64,000 bases of DNA from Scatophagus argus (taxonomy: Eukaryota; Chordata; Actinopteri; Scatophagidae): NCBI RefSeq assembly GCF_020382885.2, contig NC_058503.1:23738535-23802534 (forward strand). Reading direction: 5' to 3'. The position numbers were made by a program, and so were the translations under genes. Under the pieces are notes generated by a model. That model saw only the letters and a list, made by a program, of their open reading frames with translations. It made no database searches and had not been told where the DNA came from. How positions within the stretch are numbered: position 1 is the first letter of the stretch; every line of letters starts with the position of its first letter. Shown here piece by piece: positions 46,902-61,501 of the stretch.

Positions 46902-48229
46902 GTTGCAAGAGACGATGACAAACTCCGACCAGGAAAAGACAAGACGAAAAAGCTGTGAAACGGAACAAAACGAAGCAGGTTTAGTCCGACGGAAAGTCTT
47001 CGCACTTCTCTCTCTCCGCTCTGATCTGTTGTTGTGATAACATCGGCCTCGGCTCAGGAAGAAACCTGCGACACAACATCCGGTTTGCATTCAAAATAAA
47101 AGTATCACTGCCGAAACATGGAGACATTTCGTGGATGATCTCAGGAGAACTTTTCTTCTTTTTGAGTTTCCTCGTATGCGCTGGTAATAGCAATACTAAT
47201 AGTACGTTGTAAAAGTTACCTCAGTAAAGAAACAAGAAAAATGTTAAGTGTTCAGTCATTATACTGTACGGTATACTTTAAATTTACTATATAATCTGTT
47301 GAGTGGTTTATAATCTTCAGCAATGCCTGATAATTCAGAATAAATATTTGATACAAAATGTAGTTGAGTAGAATTATAAAAATATAATAAAAAATGATTA
47401 AAAAAAGTTTTCTGTAGGTATCTGAGCTTCAGCTATCCGCTTTTATTGTGAAGTCAGTCATCCCCAGGTTCCGGTAAAGACGTGGCTGCCTGCGGCTGCC
47501 TTGATGAGTCTGTGCGGGGAACGACAACAAAACTGAACGGCCCATCGAGAATTGTCAGATGTGGGCAGTTAATCCCCCAGCCAGAGTGAAAGTAAAATTA
47601 AGGAACGTAACAATAAAGAAAGTAAAAACAAAGAAGGCAAAAACAGAAGGGCGTTTCAAAACACTGCCTAAGTTGAAGAACAGTAATTAAATATATCAAT
47701 AAGAACTAAAATGTCAAAGTAAAAGCATCTGCTTCGCAGAAAAATGCCTTCTGTTGGTACCATGTTATAAAAATGTCATTATCCGATTGTTACTGAAGCG
47801 GAGTTGGCTTGAACTGCTTTATAATTTCATATACACTGATTGATGTGAGAGGAAAGAAGAAAAAATAAAGTTGTGTTGCATAAATATTTTGGGTTTTCGG
47901 TGAAATATTGGATCATCTTATTGAAATGAAAACATGTAAAAAGTTCAGACTAGAAACAAATTAAAGACTCTGAGATGCAACATCATAATTTAAGAAAAGC
48001 CCCTATAACTGTATATAAATAAAATAAATAAGTTAAATAATAAAGTAGAATGTAGCATAACATGAAAATATTCACTTAAAGTACTTAAAGTAAAGTAAGT
48101 ACAAAATGTCACCAGTATTTTAGAAAATGTACTTGTAGGTGTTAGTCGTGACCAGAAGATGGCAGTAAGGCAACAAAGGTTAACGAAGAAGACACTTCCT
48201 GTCTTGCGCAGAAGCGACGTGAATCAACC
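46902..48229. promoter_or_regulatory. Divergent itm2b-med4 promoter interval
   Basis: About 1.3 kb separate the two start codons, in opposite directions. The itm2b side (46.9-47.1 kb) and the last 80 bases before med4 are GC-richer; an ETS-like CACTTCCTG sits at 48194-48202. The centre is AT-rich with no recognisable gene. Sharing of regulation is an inference from the arrangement. Confidence 0.4.
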
Positions 48230-50878
48230 ATGGCGACGGCGGCAGCGAAGTCAACGAAAGAGCGGCTGTTGTCTGTGTTGGACGATTTGGAGGTTTTATC
48301 CCGGTAAAGTTCACAGTCACTCAGTGGTTTCTTGGTGAGGCCTTCACGGAGTCGTGTAGGCTGCTGTTTTTTCCAGGGTGGTGAGTTTAGACTGCCGCTC
48401 AGAGCCTGTGAACCAGCAGCGGTGCTGTTAGCTAACGTTAGCGCTCATTTGTTTCTGCTGGTGTTCGTGTTTCAGAGAACTGATCGAGATGTTGGCTCTG
48501 TCCAGGAGTCAGAAACTGCCCCAACCGGGAGAGGACATTCAGGTAACACAGCACGTGCACAGTCCGAGCGTCAAAACCACAAAATACACCGACCACACAG
48601 TTTTTACGTTGACGCTCACTTCACAGTACCGCAGTATTGATTAAAGTACGACACTGCTGTGTTTCAACTTTATTAACAAACGTTGTTTTGTTAGTATATT
48701 TTTACACACACCGAAATTCTTTCTCTACATTTACCCCATCTCTGATTGAAACACACACACATGCAACACGCAGTGAAACACACAGGAGCAGTGGGCTGAC
48801 ATGTCAGGCGCCTGGGGAGCAAATCAGCTGACTAATGGGGGGGGGGGCATTGATCAATCACACAGTCCGGGGTGGAATGGAACTGGCTGCCCCGCCAATA
48901 CACTGTATACACTGTAAGTGCATAGTTACTGTCTCTGTCAGGACTGAACAATCGAAAAACTATTGAACTGACAACATGGCCGAGTGCAGTATTGTGATTT
49001 ATGGGTGAATCTTTGTGTTGTGCTGCAGAGACGCCCCCATCAACACTTCATGTTCTCCACATGTTTCTTTCTCATTTCTTGTGCTTCTTCAACAGCTGTG
49101 TTTCCTCTGTTAGCGAGACATGCTTGACTTTCTGTCAATATATTTTTTTCTGTGCACAAATAAAAGTTAAAGTAATATATTACACCACTTGAAAGCTGTC
49201 GGGTCCAGGGTGAGCTCTTTTATCACCACACTCCCATCATGCTGTTCTGTGTGGGTCACTTCAGAGTGAGGGGAAGCTGTTGTGATGGGGACTGAAACAA
49301 AGACACAGTGAGACTGAGATAATGCACACACACTGGGACTTTGCTCATGTGTGTGTGTGTGTGTGGGGGGGGGGTCCTCAGATCCTGGAGCTGCTGGTGC
49401 AGAGGGACAGGGAGTTTCAGGAGCTGATGGAGGTGGCTCAGCAGCAGGGGAAAGTGCACCAGGAGATGCAGCTGCTGGAGAAGGAGGTGGAGAAGAGAGA
49501 CAGCGACATCCAGCAGCTCCAGAAACAGCTGAAGGAGGCTGAACACATCTTGGTGGGTGGAGCTTGACAACTCTGTGACTACAGGTGGTTTCATACAACA
49601 TTAAGCATAAAGTAGGAGGAAGTGATGTTGACATGATTGACGCCTGAATTTGAAGGACACTCCAGATGTGCTGTGTCATAAATACATTTTCACACAGATC
49701 AGCTGATCTAAATCGTCTTCTCGTTGTTTTAAGGCCACTGCTGTTTACCAAGCCAAAGAGAAACTCAAATCCATCGAAAAAGCCAGGAAAGGTGAGCTGA
49801 CACACCTGTCCAGCTGCTGCTGCTGCTGCTGCTGCTGCGTCTGTTGGCGTGTCCATAAACTCATCTTGTTCACTCGTTCCCTGCAGGAAGCATCTCTTCA
49901 GAAGAAATCATCAAGTATGCCCACAGGATCAGTGCCAGTAACGCCGTGTGTGCGCCTCTCAACTGGGTCCCAGGTAGGAACCACAGAGTCCAAATGGTGT
50001 TTTCTTGTTCCCACCCTTGAATGTGTGAGCTTCACTGGGTACATTGATGTGTGTGCCGTAGGGCTGCAAACGTTTTCATCATCGATTAATCTGTCTGTCT
50101 TTTTCTCAACTGATGGATTAGTTATTTGGTACATACAATGGTAAGAAATGTTTTTGGCGCGTTGGCCGTCTTCATTTATGTCAGCGGTCCACACAGGCTG
50201 AGAGTTTACAGTGAAGTAGGAGACAGTTCAGCTTCGTTAAAGGGAGGAGGATTCGATGCGTCAGTCAGTCAGACTGTTTGATGTCATCTTCAACTTATCT
50301 TTAACGCTCACGTTGTCCTCAGGTGATCCACGCAGGCCCTACCCGACTGACCTGGAAATGCGCAGTGGGATGCTGGGTCACATGGCCAACCTGCCGACCA
50401 ATGGCGTGAATGGACACCTGCCCGGCGACGCTCTGGCTGCTGGGAGGCTTCCTGGTGAGTCTGTCCAGAGGTTTGCAGTTATGTCTTCTTCGGACATGTA
50501 GATGTTTCTTCATTAAAGCTGCGTTCACTTCGGCCCTCTCGGTCATGTGACTGAGGACACTCTGAGCCGTGAAGAAGTTTTTCAGCTAACCCTCCTTATT
50601 CACTTATTTGTTTATTATTCTCGTGTGGTCCTCCGTCCATGACAGCTCAGGCCTTAGAGAGTCGAGGCCTGCAGACTAACCGCCATGTCTCCTCTGGCTT
50701 CTCAGACGTGTTGACGCCTCACTACCCCTGGCAGACGTCAGACGTCTCAGTGGGGATGCTGCCTCCTCACCACGGCAACGACTTTGGCCTGGAGCCTCCG
50801 GGTCACAACAAGGAGAACGAGGACGACGTGGAGGCTATGTCGACCGACTCTTCCAGCAGCAGCAGTGACTCCGACTGA
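48230..50878 (+). CDS. med4: Mediator of RNA polymerase II transcription subunit 4
   Basis: Seven exons: 48230-48303, 48476-48542, 49382-49552, 49734-49791, 49887-49973, 50323-50454 and 50646-50878. They join to 273 residues (human 270). MED4 is a core subunit of the Mediator middle module in the nucleus. The protein opens [18 protein letters not shown]. Residues about 25-110 are helical and coiled-coil ([19 protein letters not shown]). The conserved block [19 protein letters not shown] with [14 protein letters not shown] follows, and the C-terminus is an acidic Ser/Asp tail ([12 protein letters not shown]). The start was chosen as the first ATG, in a good context (ACCATGG). The gene is divergent from itm2b and in tandem with sucla2. 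The 3' UTR of about 1.2 kb contains a GCTTAGCTTA-type repeat. Confidence 0.96.
48690..48885. repeat. SINE-body remnant in med4 intron 2
   Basis: ACACACCGAAATTCTTTCTCTACATTTACCCC, then CACACACATGCAACAC, then GAGCAGTGGGCTGACATG and GGCGCCTGGGGAGCA. This order matches the bodies of the SINEs at 16377 and 54412 (AACGAAATTC, CACACACA, CAGTGGGCGACCG, GCGCCCGGGGAGCA), but diverged. A poly-G tract (48837-48848) follows. The strand was not resolved. Confidence 0.45.
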
Positions 50879-50886
50879 AAGACTGA

Positions 50887-50888
<2 letters not shown>

Positions 50889-50925
<37 letters not shown>

Positions 50926-50932
50926 GTGGGGG
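50889..50932. repeat. (GT)n then G-rich microsatellite in med4 3' UTR
   Basis: A run of GT dinucleotides begins 11 bases past the med4 stop codon and passes into a G-rich stretch. It would be transcribed as a (GU)n tract at the start of the 3' UTR. Confidence 0.88.
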
Positions 50933-52045
50933 GGCAGGGACAGGGACACCTCTGTTCATTTGTATCTGATATATGATGGAGGACAAAAATGGAGCTTGTT
51001 AATTTAAAGGTCCATTCAGTAGTTTTTCACAGGACCTGTTCCACAGTCACGTGGTGGTCTGACTTTGTAAACCTGAGTCTTCATTCGTCTTCTCTGCAGA
51101 AGTTCAGTCTGCCTGTTTGTCACTGATGGAGGAGCTCATTCCTAAAGTGGGATCATTAAACCCCCATTTATTCTCATTATATCAGCTGAGGGCTTGAGTT
51201 CCCCACATGTCTCTGATTTAAAATGTGCCGTCATTAATTTCAATCTGTAGAATGAGTCAGTTTGTAGGAGTAGCATTGATTTTTATATTAAGGAGGAGCC
51301 TCTGAAGCTCATTTGGCTGAAGGAGCAGGATGGACCAGCGGCTGCAGGTCTGAAGACATTGTTATTGTGACCATAATGAAATGAGGCTTCCACAGTGATA
51401 TTCTGGGTGGTAGTTTGAGGGTTTTGACTGCAGGGAGGAAACGGAGCCGTGTGTGGGGGAGTCAGTGAACAGCGTCTCAGGGTTTTCGTGTGGCCCAGCT
51501 CCCGGCCTGAGATACAGCATGTTTTTAAAGAAATTACGTTTTTGGAAGCGCATGTTCACTGTCTTGCTGAGAGCTGATTAGCTTAGCTTAAAGACCGGAA
51601 GCAGGGAAACTTCACTCTGTTCAGCAAAATCTGCTGTGAAACTCACTGATTACATTGTGTTTGTCTAATCTGTACAGAAACTGAAGTGTAATTTAAGGGC
51701 TTGGCAACCTCAAGTGCCACCAAGGTGGAGCCAGACGAGCTTTGTCCCCATTTCCTGTCTTTGTGCTAAGCTAACTGGCACGTTTAAATGTGGAACTGTT
51801 GCGAAGTTTACTGGTGAACTCTGTACATGAAGAGAGAATTCATGAGCAACATCGTTGTGTAAAAACAGGCTGGAACTGAAAACAAAACCGAACCCAGACT
51901 TCTCCTTTGGTGACTCATGTTGAAACAAACTTCATGTGCCATTGTTCTCTGTGTTCCAGTGAAGTGAGAGTGGCTGTGTAGCAATGTGGACACATGCTGT
52001 TAACTTACCTCTGTGTAAATACGCTTGTACAGACTCGGCCTTGTA

Positions 52046-52051
52046 AATAAA
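52046..52051 (+). terminator. Probable med4 poly(A) signal (AATAAA)
   Basis: TGTAAATAAATACTTTT lies about 1.17 kb past the med4 stop. It is the strongest hexamer before the LINE fragment at 52190, which suggests where the transcript ends. Confidence 0.6.
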
Positions 52052-52189
52052 TACTTTTTGCATAGAAATCCACCTGAAGACTCCTTTCTTGTGTAACTCT
52101 GTTCAGTTCACTTTCAGATTAGCACTGTAGGTGAGAGTTTGAGTTTAATTTCCATTGTGATGGTAGCTAACGCCTGCTTCTTTCAGAGG

Positions 52190-52450
52190 AGTCTTTATTT
52201 TGTGCAGATTCTCGGCTTAAAAGCACACCGATAACAGCAGAAAATTAAAATTGCACACTTAAGAAAAATATAAAAATATACAAAATACAAGTAAGGTAAA
52301 TAAAGTGCACTTAGTCTATGGTATGCTGTGTGTGTGTGTGTGGCTAGACGGGGGAGGGTGTATGTGTGAAGTCCTGTAGGGGGGTGGAATGTGAGTGTTT
52401 CACTGCAGGGGGGTTATTGCTTTAACAGCTCTGGGGAAGAAGCTGTCCCC
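52190..52450 (-). mobile_element. L2-like LINE 3' end, copy 3
   Basis: Reading the minus strand: GGGGACAGCTTCTTCCCCAG, GTTAAAGCAATAACCCCC, one copy of the CCCCCCTACAGGACTTCACA unit, then the AT-rich tail and AGAATCTGCACAAAATAAAGAC. Only the 3' UTR and the very end of the reading frame remain. It lies between med4 and sucla2. Confidence 0.8.
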
Positions 52451-53133
52451 AATAAATTAGTTAGACACTATAAGATTTAATATCATTATCAAGTGCCTTT
52501 AACATCAGCTAGACAGAAGGCCAGGGTCTCTGTAGTGTGTGGGGGATTGGCTGTTAATGTAATAACGTATTTCTATAATAACAGTAATGCAATACTCTGA
52601 CCTGATGAACAGATTCAAAAGGTTAGCAGGAGTTTTCAAGTGACATCTAACAAACGTTAACCGAAATTGCAATGAAACCTAATCTGCATCTCCTAATAAA
52701 AACTCTTATCTGTGTTATTAGTTCTCAGTTATTATGCAGTAATAATGTAATATGTATTAATTTAGGCCAAAGGCCAGAGAGAGGCTATACTTAGCGTGTC
52801 AAGGCCATAACAGTGCTGCGTTCACAAGCCTGTGATTATCACAGTAAAACCCCCGCGCCGATGGATTTCTTTACAGAAAATACAGCGTACTATTGCTGTA
52901 TGGTTTGATATATGTTTTGTTATATGTCATGTGACATGGCTAATTTGCGTAGCCGTCTGATTATAACTGTGTTTACAGCCTGTGAATACTTCTCAGACGT
53001 GTTCACAGAGTTACGTTGAGTGCTCATTTTGAGATGATGGTATAATTTCCGATGGCGCAGAAGGCAGCCGTGGGGAAGCCGACTTTGCAGCTCACTACGC
53101 ATGCGCGTTAAGTACTCCGCTCGAGAGGGAGAC

Positions 53134-56100
53134 ATGGCGACGTCCCTGATCTGCGGCCGTTTGACGGCTAGCCTGAGGAATTCAGGGGCCAGAAACACTA
53201 TCAGCTCCGCTTCCAAGGTGAGTGTGTGTCCAAAATGAAGACAAGATGTCCAGCTTTTGGGACAGGTGTGCCTGACAGCGCTGCACCTTCCCTGACGTCT
53301 GCAGCTTCCTTTAAACTGACAGGGTCAAATTTGACATTAGCATTCTGTTAATTGAGTTCTCGTTGTTTTTGGCTAATATGCTAACTAGCGCGGTACTAGC
53401 GGTAGCTCGTGCGGCTGTCACTGCCGCTGAGATGAGGTGACCCAGCAAAAACAGCAGCTAGCGTGCACACAGTCCGTTTGTCCTCAGCTCACCGTGTCAC
53501 ACCTGCGTGTTGTTTTAAACGGCGTGTGGGGGGTGAATGTGCACAGCGAACAGCAGCTCAGTGACCTCCAGCGGCAGCTACTGCTAGCCCGAGGCGGAGG
53601 AGAGCGGCTGCCGAGCGCTGCGCCGTCGCACCTGTCCCGCTGTGTCTTGGTGGATGAGTTATCTGGACAAATCCGCTAAGCCTCAGTGAGCACAAACAGG
53701 AGCTTTCACTGCAGAGAAAGCTAGACACGAAAACCGGGGAAGAGATGAGTACTGCTGATGTGGTTTTCAGAGGCGGTGTCACCCACTCATTGTTTGACAA
53801 GTACAAACCGGTCCCGAGCCACAGATTCAGGACTCAGGGACGTCTCGAGTATTTGTAATGTCTGCTCCGAGAGTCCCTGTTGATTGAGTGCCCTCAGATG
53901 GTGGGATTTGTGACAGCGATGCAGCAGCACAGATTTCTGAGCTCAGTTTTCTGTGTTTATTAGTAAAGAAGAATTCAAATCTTTAACTCACATAACGACA
54001 CACTCACTGACCTAAAACTGCAGTCTCATTGGAAGGAGGCGAAGGCCCCTGATCCTGGTGAGACCGCCTCTGGTGGAGTCAGACTGCCGTTTATCTACTG
54101 TTTGGTAGTTACTTTATTAATCAGAGTGGAGCTGAAAGTCGAGTTTGTCCTCTGAGGTGTCGTGTGGTAGCATGAGGCCTGAAAAGAAGAACAGTCAGTG
54201 TCCTCATTGTTATGTCCTGGTGGATGTGTGTGTTGTGTTAACTACGTGTGATATTCGACTTTATGTACGACAGCAGAGCAGCCTGTCATGATAATCACAT
54301 TACTGACTTGTTGTAAATATGCTGTTGCACTTATCTTACTGACTTCTCAATATTACAGACACGACCCAAAGGAAAGTGACAGACTGGGTTTTCAATAAGA
54401 AAGAAAGTAAGAAAGTGACATATTTTGTCATTGGAGGGAACTCACTCCAACGAAATTCGTGCTCTGCATTTAACCCACCCAAGTGACGTGCACACACACA
54501 CACACACAGCAAACCCGGGGCAGTGGGCGACCGCGTGCAGCGCCCGGGGAGCAGTGGGGGTTAGGTACCTTGCTCGAGGGTACCTCAGCCATGGACACCG
54601 GGACGGGGAACCGAACCAGCGACCCAATACTCAGTCTGTTAAATAATAATAACGAAATCGATGTGTATAATGGTTGTGTTTAATTAAGTGTAAATTTAAC
54701 AGAGCCCGACAGTCCATTGTGTTTCTGTTTCATTTATTTAGGATATTTGAATATTTTTCTGACATTCTGATGTCTGAATATTGTCAAAAATTCAAAGTTC
54801 ATTCACAGTGTGTTTATATTGATATGGTAATAAATTACCATCATATCAGTGACATTAAAAGGTCCTACAATGACCAATAATAGTATTCATCGTTATTATT
54901 TCTGGGATAATACACCATCTGACAGCAGTCGACTGACAGAAAACTGTTTACCTCGGGATGAATGAAGTCATCTGTCTGTCTGAATAATTCATTAATTGTT
55001 TCTTAGACTGAATGTCTTTGAGTTTTGGACGTATGATATAAATACACAAACAGGGACCAAAGATGTGTGTTATGGGAACACCTGTGTTGTGTACACAGCG
55101 ACTCCTCACTGAGAAAGCCATCGTGAGATCCAGCTGACTCCGCCTGAGTTGAGAAACATTTTAACTGGTTTGGTTTCATATCCTCAGTCAAGTTTCCGCC
55201 GTTGCTCAGGATGGTCGTGTTTAACGTCATTTTCTGTAATGTTGTCCTCCTGTTGCTCTTCGTGTCTGCTGTCGCGCTGTCGACGATGTTCTACATGCAC
55301 AGTAGCAGTCGTAGTTTACTTTGTTTTGCACGGGACTTCGATCACCTCCACGTGGTGTACAGACAGGAAGTGATGCAGCACACAGTGAAGGGCGGCAGGA
55401 TGGAGAAGCCAAACAGAACAGGTGTAGCATGTGGATAAAGCGTGTTGGCTCGAGCTCAGCAGTTCAGTGGCAGACAAAGCGATGAAACATAGCTGAACTT
55501 CACCTCCTCACTCCTCCTCTGCTCGCGGCTCCTGTTTGTTCCAGGTTCTCGGTGGTTCTTCGGGTCTGTTCGGAGGCCTTGTGTCCCAGCCGCAGCAGCA
55601 GCAGCACAGGACTCTCTCCCTTCACGAGTACATGAGCATCGGGCTGCTGAAGGAGGCCGGCATCTCTGTGCCGACCGGCATGGTGGCCAGCTCCTCGGAG
55701 GAGGCCTACGCTGTGGCCAAGCAGATCGGTAAGCTGGACCAAGTGCCACTAAACACGCAGTATCAGAGAGATTATCAAAGATGAAAACTTTGGTGTGTTG
55801 ACTTGTTTTACAAACACGTTTCAGTCAGCAGCACAGAAGCACTGAGGCTCGACACTCGGTTCTCACTGACAAATACAAAGTCTTTTGTCTTGCTGACTCA
55901 GTTCGGTTGAGTTCATGAGTCTTGACCTTTTGTGTGAGGAGCTTTTTAAATAGCTGAAGACACTCGCTCGGTCTAAACATAGCCCCCTGCTTCAGTGGCA
56001 TCAGTTGACACTCAGCTTACTTGATTCCAGCACCAACATTCAACTGGTGGAATCTCGCACCGTCAGTTTCCACCCACCTTGGAAGCTGTGACGATGTTGA

Positions 56101-59100
56101 GAGCAATAATGTGTGAAAGGTGGTGACCGTGTGAGGACTGATTGACTGATTAAGCTGCATCCCGGTGTTTTACTGAGTGACTTGTGTGTGTGTGTCAGGC
56201 TCCAAGGACCTGGTGGTGAAAGCTCAGGTGCTGGCTGGTGGCAGAGGGAAGGGGACGTTCGAGGGCGGACTGAAGGGCGGAGTGAGGATCGTCTACTCGT
56301 AAGTAATCCAGCTTCTGTGATCAGACACGAACCAGACGCTGCCGAGCATCCAGAAACAATCTGCTGGATTCTCCTCACGCAGCCGCGTTTTGTTTCACTT
56401 CCTGTTTTAGCTCTGGGTTGCTGTCACTGCTGAAAGTCAGAAGTCTGGCGGCTTCACATGGTCAGCTTTCTGTTTCCCTTTCACTGACGTAGCCCCAGTT
56501 CTCCTCAGAGAGCTCCCCACCCTCTGCAGCACTCGCCGTCCTCCATCCTTAGATGAGTTTGAAAAAGGAAAATCTGACAGAAGCTCTTTGAGAGACGGCT
56601 GCTCCGTGTAACCTCATGTGATTACGTGTTCCTCCTCCTCCTCTCCAGGCCAGAAGAGGCCCGTGACATTTCGTCCCAGATGATTGGTCGAAAACTGTAC
56701 ACCAAACAGACCGGGGAGGCGGGTCGTATCTGCAACCAGGTGTTCATCTGTGAGCGCAGGTACCCACGCAGAGAGTACTACTTCGCCATCACCATGGAGA
56801 GGTCTTACCAGGTGAGTGAACACACACGCACACACACACACACACGCACGCACACACACACACACACATACACACACACACACACACACAGTGTAACTGG
56901 TCAGCTTGCTTGTGGTGGAGATGAGGGATGTTCTTAATGACTAATTTCTCTGATTTTAACACTCACACACAAATGGGGCTCAGTTTAATCTGTACGGTTA
57001 AACGCGGGTTAAAATATTGTGTATAAGAGCCATTTAGAGAAAGTTCCTACCTTTGTTGTAAATGACCCAAGCACAAAGATGGCACCTTGGGATGTCCTGC
57101 ATACACTTAGATGAGGAGTTACTGGGATGTAACTCCAGTTCTATGAGTCCCTTCCTTTGGTTTCCTCCTCAGACTGCTCTGTTGAAGTACAGAAGGCGGA
57201 ATACAAAGTCGATCCTTCTCAAGTCATTATAGTTGTTAGTTATGTATATGGCTTTACTTTACCTTACTTATTCATAGTTTATATTTTATGTTTACTTTTT
57301 GCTTGCTCTTCTCAAATTGCATATATTGTTAAATTATTCTATTTTGGTAAAGTGCCCGTAAACTTTATATGAAATTTGGAGTGGACAGCAAAGTAAGAAT
57401 TTCATTGTGCAGGGAAACCTGTTTCCTTACTGTGCATATGACAATGAAGGCTGTGAATGTCTTGGTGGTGCTGATTTACAACACTAGATGGCAGCACAGG
57501 GCTGGACATGGCGATGGTAGCCTGTTCTAGCACTGGCCTTAAGTCGCTGATTTATTTATGTATTTATGTGATGTGCAAATGAACAGTTGATTCAGAGACA
57601 GTCAGTCGGTGTCAGAGCTTTGACTGCTTTACCACTCGGTGAGTGCAGCTGAATGGATGCGTGTGAATGCAGAAAGGTGATAGAAAAGGCTTTAAAGATC
57701 ATTCAACTGCTTGTCCTGCTCTCTGTTTTAAGTGACGAGGAAACAGAAACAGAAACAGAAAAGGACAATAGTAGATTTCTCTCATCCCAAAGATCACAGA
57801 TCAGCCTCAGACTAAAGTAGTTCCTGACTGTGGGGAAATGAAGAAGCTTCAAGGTCACGACCTCTAACATACCGACATGCATAAAGATGGCCAACACGTC
57901 TCCACTTCCTCCCACTGAACAGAAGCCAGAATATCTCAACCTGAGATGAGACTGATCAGAAAAATGAACAAACATCAGCGTGATAAGAACTTCCTAAAAT
58001 GACAGGAACCATCTTTGGGAAAAAATTATTTGATGTGTACTTTGAGTTTTTAGTTTGGCTCATGTCCCATCTGCTAACACGGAGGAGGAGGAGCTTATGA
58101 GCTGTACTGCAGCCAGCCACCAGGGGGCGTCCAGATGTTTGGGCTTTACATTGGGGAGCTCTCAAGTCGTCCGTCTTTATGTACAGTCAGCGGTCGTAAC
58201 TTGTAGATTCTGGTCTGAGAGACGAGCAGGCAGGAGATCTCTGTCCGTAATGAGATCATTATCATACATTAAACATGTGATAATGATGATGTTCGCTGTT
58301 AATCTTCACTCCCACAGCAGAGAAAAGACAAAAGAACGTCTTCTCAGGTGGCTGTCTGTCATGAAGTGGCTCCTCCTGGGACATGAAGCCGCTGATTTTA
58401 AAATGCTTCTGTTGGTGCCAGCACTTTCAGCCTTCACCTTCTTTTTCCTGAACACTTCATCTTATAAGAATGTGACATTTTTATTTTTAATGTTGTCATG
58501 ATTTGGACGATCATAAAAGTGAGAGAGTTTTCTGGTTGGAGCAGTGAAAGACGACACCGAGTGAGACGCCTCGGCTCTCATTTTGTGACATTCAGTCTGT
58601 TTTCTTGACATGCAGATAAAAATGATGCTTCAGAAGTCCTAAAACTCCTCTCGTGTCCCCCAGGGGCCCGTACTGATTGGCAGCTCGCAGGGCGGCGTGA
58701 ACATTGAAGACGTTGCAGCGGAGAACCCAGATGCCATTGTGAAAGAGCCCATCGACATTGTGGAGGGCATTAAGATGGAGCAGGCAGTCAAGGTACAATC
58801 AATAGTAGATGGAAGGACTCACACAAAACAGCTGTGTGGTTTGGACTGCAGGAGCAATCGAAGAGGAGGAAGTGATGCTGTGTGTGTGTGTGTGCGCGCG
58901 CGTGCGCGCCGAAGGAAAACGTCTTTGTTAACAGGACCCACCGTCTGTCCTAGAAATCAGATGGTTGAACTGATGGTTCTGTCTTTCCACATTTCCTTCC
59001 AGCTGCAGACTTGAGAGAAAACTTTGTGTGTTTTCTGACCGTCTGCAGTTTGAAAGCATCCGTCCTGGTTTTGGTTTTCCAGTTTGTTAATGACAACATT

Positions 59101-61461
59101 CACACCTTTAAAATCGTCCATTTCTGTCTAAAATGACGTCCCATCGGCTGAGGAGGATCACGGGACGGGATCAGATGTGTTCTGAGGTGGTTTCAGTTCT
59201 TTTTAAAAGACTGAAGTGTGAAATCATCGTGAAACCATTGTGTTGGCTTGTCCTTACACTCACTCCTCCCGTTCTGTGTCCACTCGTCTTTGTCCTCCTC
59301 GCCTGTCCTCAGAGTCTGAGCATAATTTGCGGGTATTGAATATGTCGGTTGTCATAGTGAGCGCAGAGGCTCGGCATATTGACTGAGCAGGTGCCGATTG
59401 CAGGGCTCTCCGAGCAGATGGAGGTCCATTGATGTTGCTTCACTCCGTTGTCTCCTTGTGTCCACTGAGACGGAGTCTGTCAAACGACATGACATTTAGA
59501 GTCTGCAGCGGGTTTCCTGTTTCCTCGGACGCACACGAAGAAGCTGCTGCTTCGCTTTCAGCTTCTTTCTTCGTAAATGCTGTTGAAAAGACTTGTGGTT
59601 CTGATGGTGGCTTCATGTAAGAGTAATATGTCAGCTGATGATGTTATTTTAACCCAGACTGTGTGGTTACCTTCTCTTAATCATCATTCTTGAATCTCCT
59701 GTGATTGTCACAGGAAATAAAGTCCACCGCGTGTGGAGCTACGGCGAGTCGGGTGGAGCTGGACGGTGGCTGTGTATATGGAATATGAACGTTCGGACGG
59801 CGGCGAGTCTGTGGTGACCCGACCGCTGACACGCTGCTGTCGTGCTAATGAATGTTTGCCGTTGCTGCAGGTCGCGCAGAAGATGGGCTTCCCGGAGGCG
59901 CTGGTGAACGAGGCGGCGGAGAACATGGTCAAGCTGTACAATCTGTTCATCAAGTACGACGCCTCCATGGTGGAGATCAACCCCATGGTGGAGGACTCCT
60001 CTGGCATGGGTACTCGCACTCTGTACTTCGTGGTATTATTTGGTATTTTGATGAAGTACTTTGAGCAAAATCTTTCCACTGCTGATGCTTCACCTTCTCC
60101 CGTGTCTGCTCGTCACCAGTGATGTGCATGGACGCCAAGATCAACTTTGACTCCAACGCAGAGTACCGCCAGAAGAAGGTGTTCGAAATGCAGGACTGGA
60201 CCCAGGAGGACCCCCGGGACCGGCAGGCCGCCAAGGCCGACCTCAACTACATCGGCCTGGATGGAACCATCGGCTGTCTGGGTCAGTGAATCCGGTCTTT
60301 AAAAGAGACGAGTTGCAGCTGAAGAGCGTTGACTCCCCCGTGTCCCGAGCTGAAGCTCCTTTATAGTCTCAGAGAATATTCAGGTTTTCATCTCATAAGT
60401 TATCTTGGAATCCCTGACTCAGCAGCTCCTCATCCTTAGAGTTCACACTTCATGCACACAGGAATCCCCTCAGTAAGTTTGAATGAGAAGCTGGTCCATC
60501 TTAAGCCACATGCACGTGATCAGCACCAGCCAGGACTACCCGACTCGGGTCGGGACAAACAAACGTCCCCAGTGTTGACATTTGATTTGCTGCTGGCTCT
60601 GGAATGACGGGTGTTGGTGCTTGTTTCCAGTGAACGGAGCAGGTCTGGCCATGGCCACCATGGACATCATCAAACTCCACGGCGGCACGCCGGCCAACTT
60701 CCTGGATGTGGGAGGAGGAGCCACAGCTCATCAGGTGACCGAGGCCTTCAAACTCATCACGTCTGACCGGAAGGTAAGAAAATGCAGGCCGTTCGGCTGC
60801 CGCCCCTCATGCCAAAACATCACACACCGCTGTGTCACTTCCTGTTGTGTGTTTGGTCATCGCTCAGGTTCAGGCCATCCTGGTCAACATCTTTGGAGGC
60901 ATCATGAGGTGTGATGTCATCGCTCAGGGCATCATCATGGCTGTGAGAGACCTGGACCTCAAGATCCCCATCGTAGTGCGGTTACAAGGTACACACACAC
61001 GCACACACACACACGTCCAAGAAAACCTTAAAATATATAAAAATTTCATCAAAATGGTTCACTCTGTATGCAAACATGGCAGCCTGTCTGGAATCGTCCA
61101 ATCAGATCCGTTGTTGGTGGTTTGAAGGTGTGTTGTCACTCAGGTTTGGTCAGAATCCTTCAGTGCTGCCAGAATTTAGGTTTTTCACTTCACATTAAAA
61201 GCATGTCATGGATTAACTGGCATGAGGCGGCCTGACGGAGACGCAGCTGCTCGCTGAGAGTTGGACGCTTTTGTGTCCTGGCGGGAAATACGACCTGAAA
61301 TCTGAGAAGTCTGACTGTGTTTGTCTCGACTGAAGGGACGAGAGTGGACGACGCCAAAGCTCTGATCGCCGCCAGTCCGCTCAAAATCCTGGCCTGTGAC
61401 GACCTGGACGAAGCTGCCAAAATGGTACGCACACACACACATTCACACATGCTCGTACACG

Positions 61462-61501
<40 letters not shown>

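Noticed and set aside
49167-49856. 229-residue Ala/Pro-rich minus-strand frame opposite med4
   Set aside because: Antisense of med4 exons 3-4 plus a CTG repeat; low complexity only.
55202-55438. Small membrane-protein-like frame ([16 protein letters not shown])
   Set aside because: It lies in sucla2 intron 1 without splice or similarity support; hydrophobic character alone is not enough.
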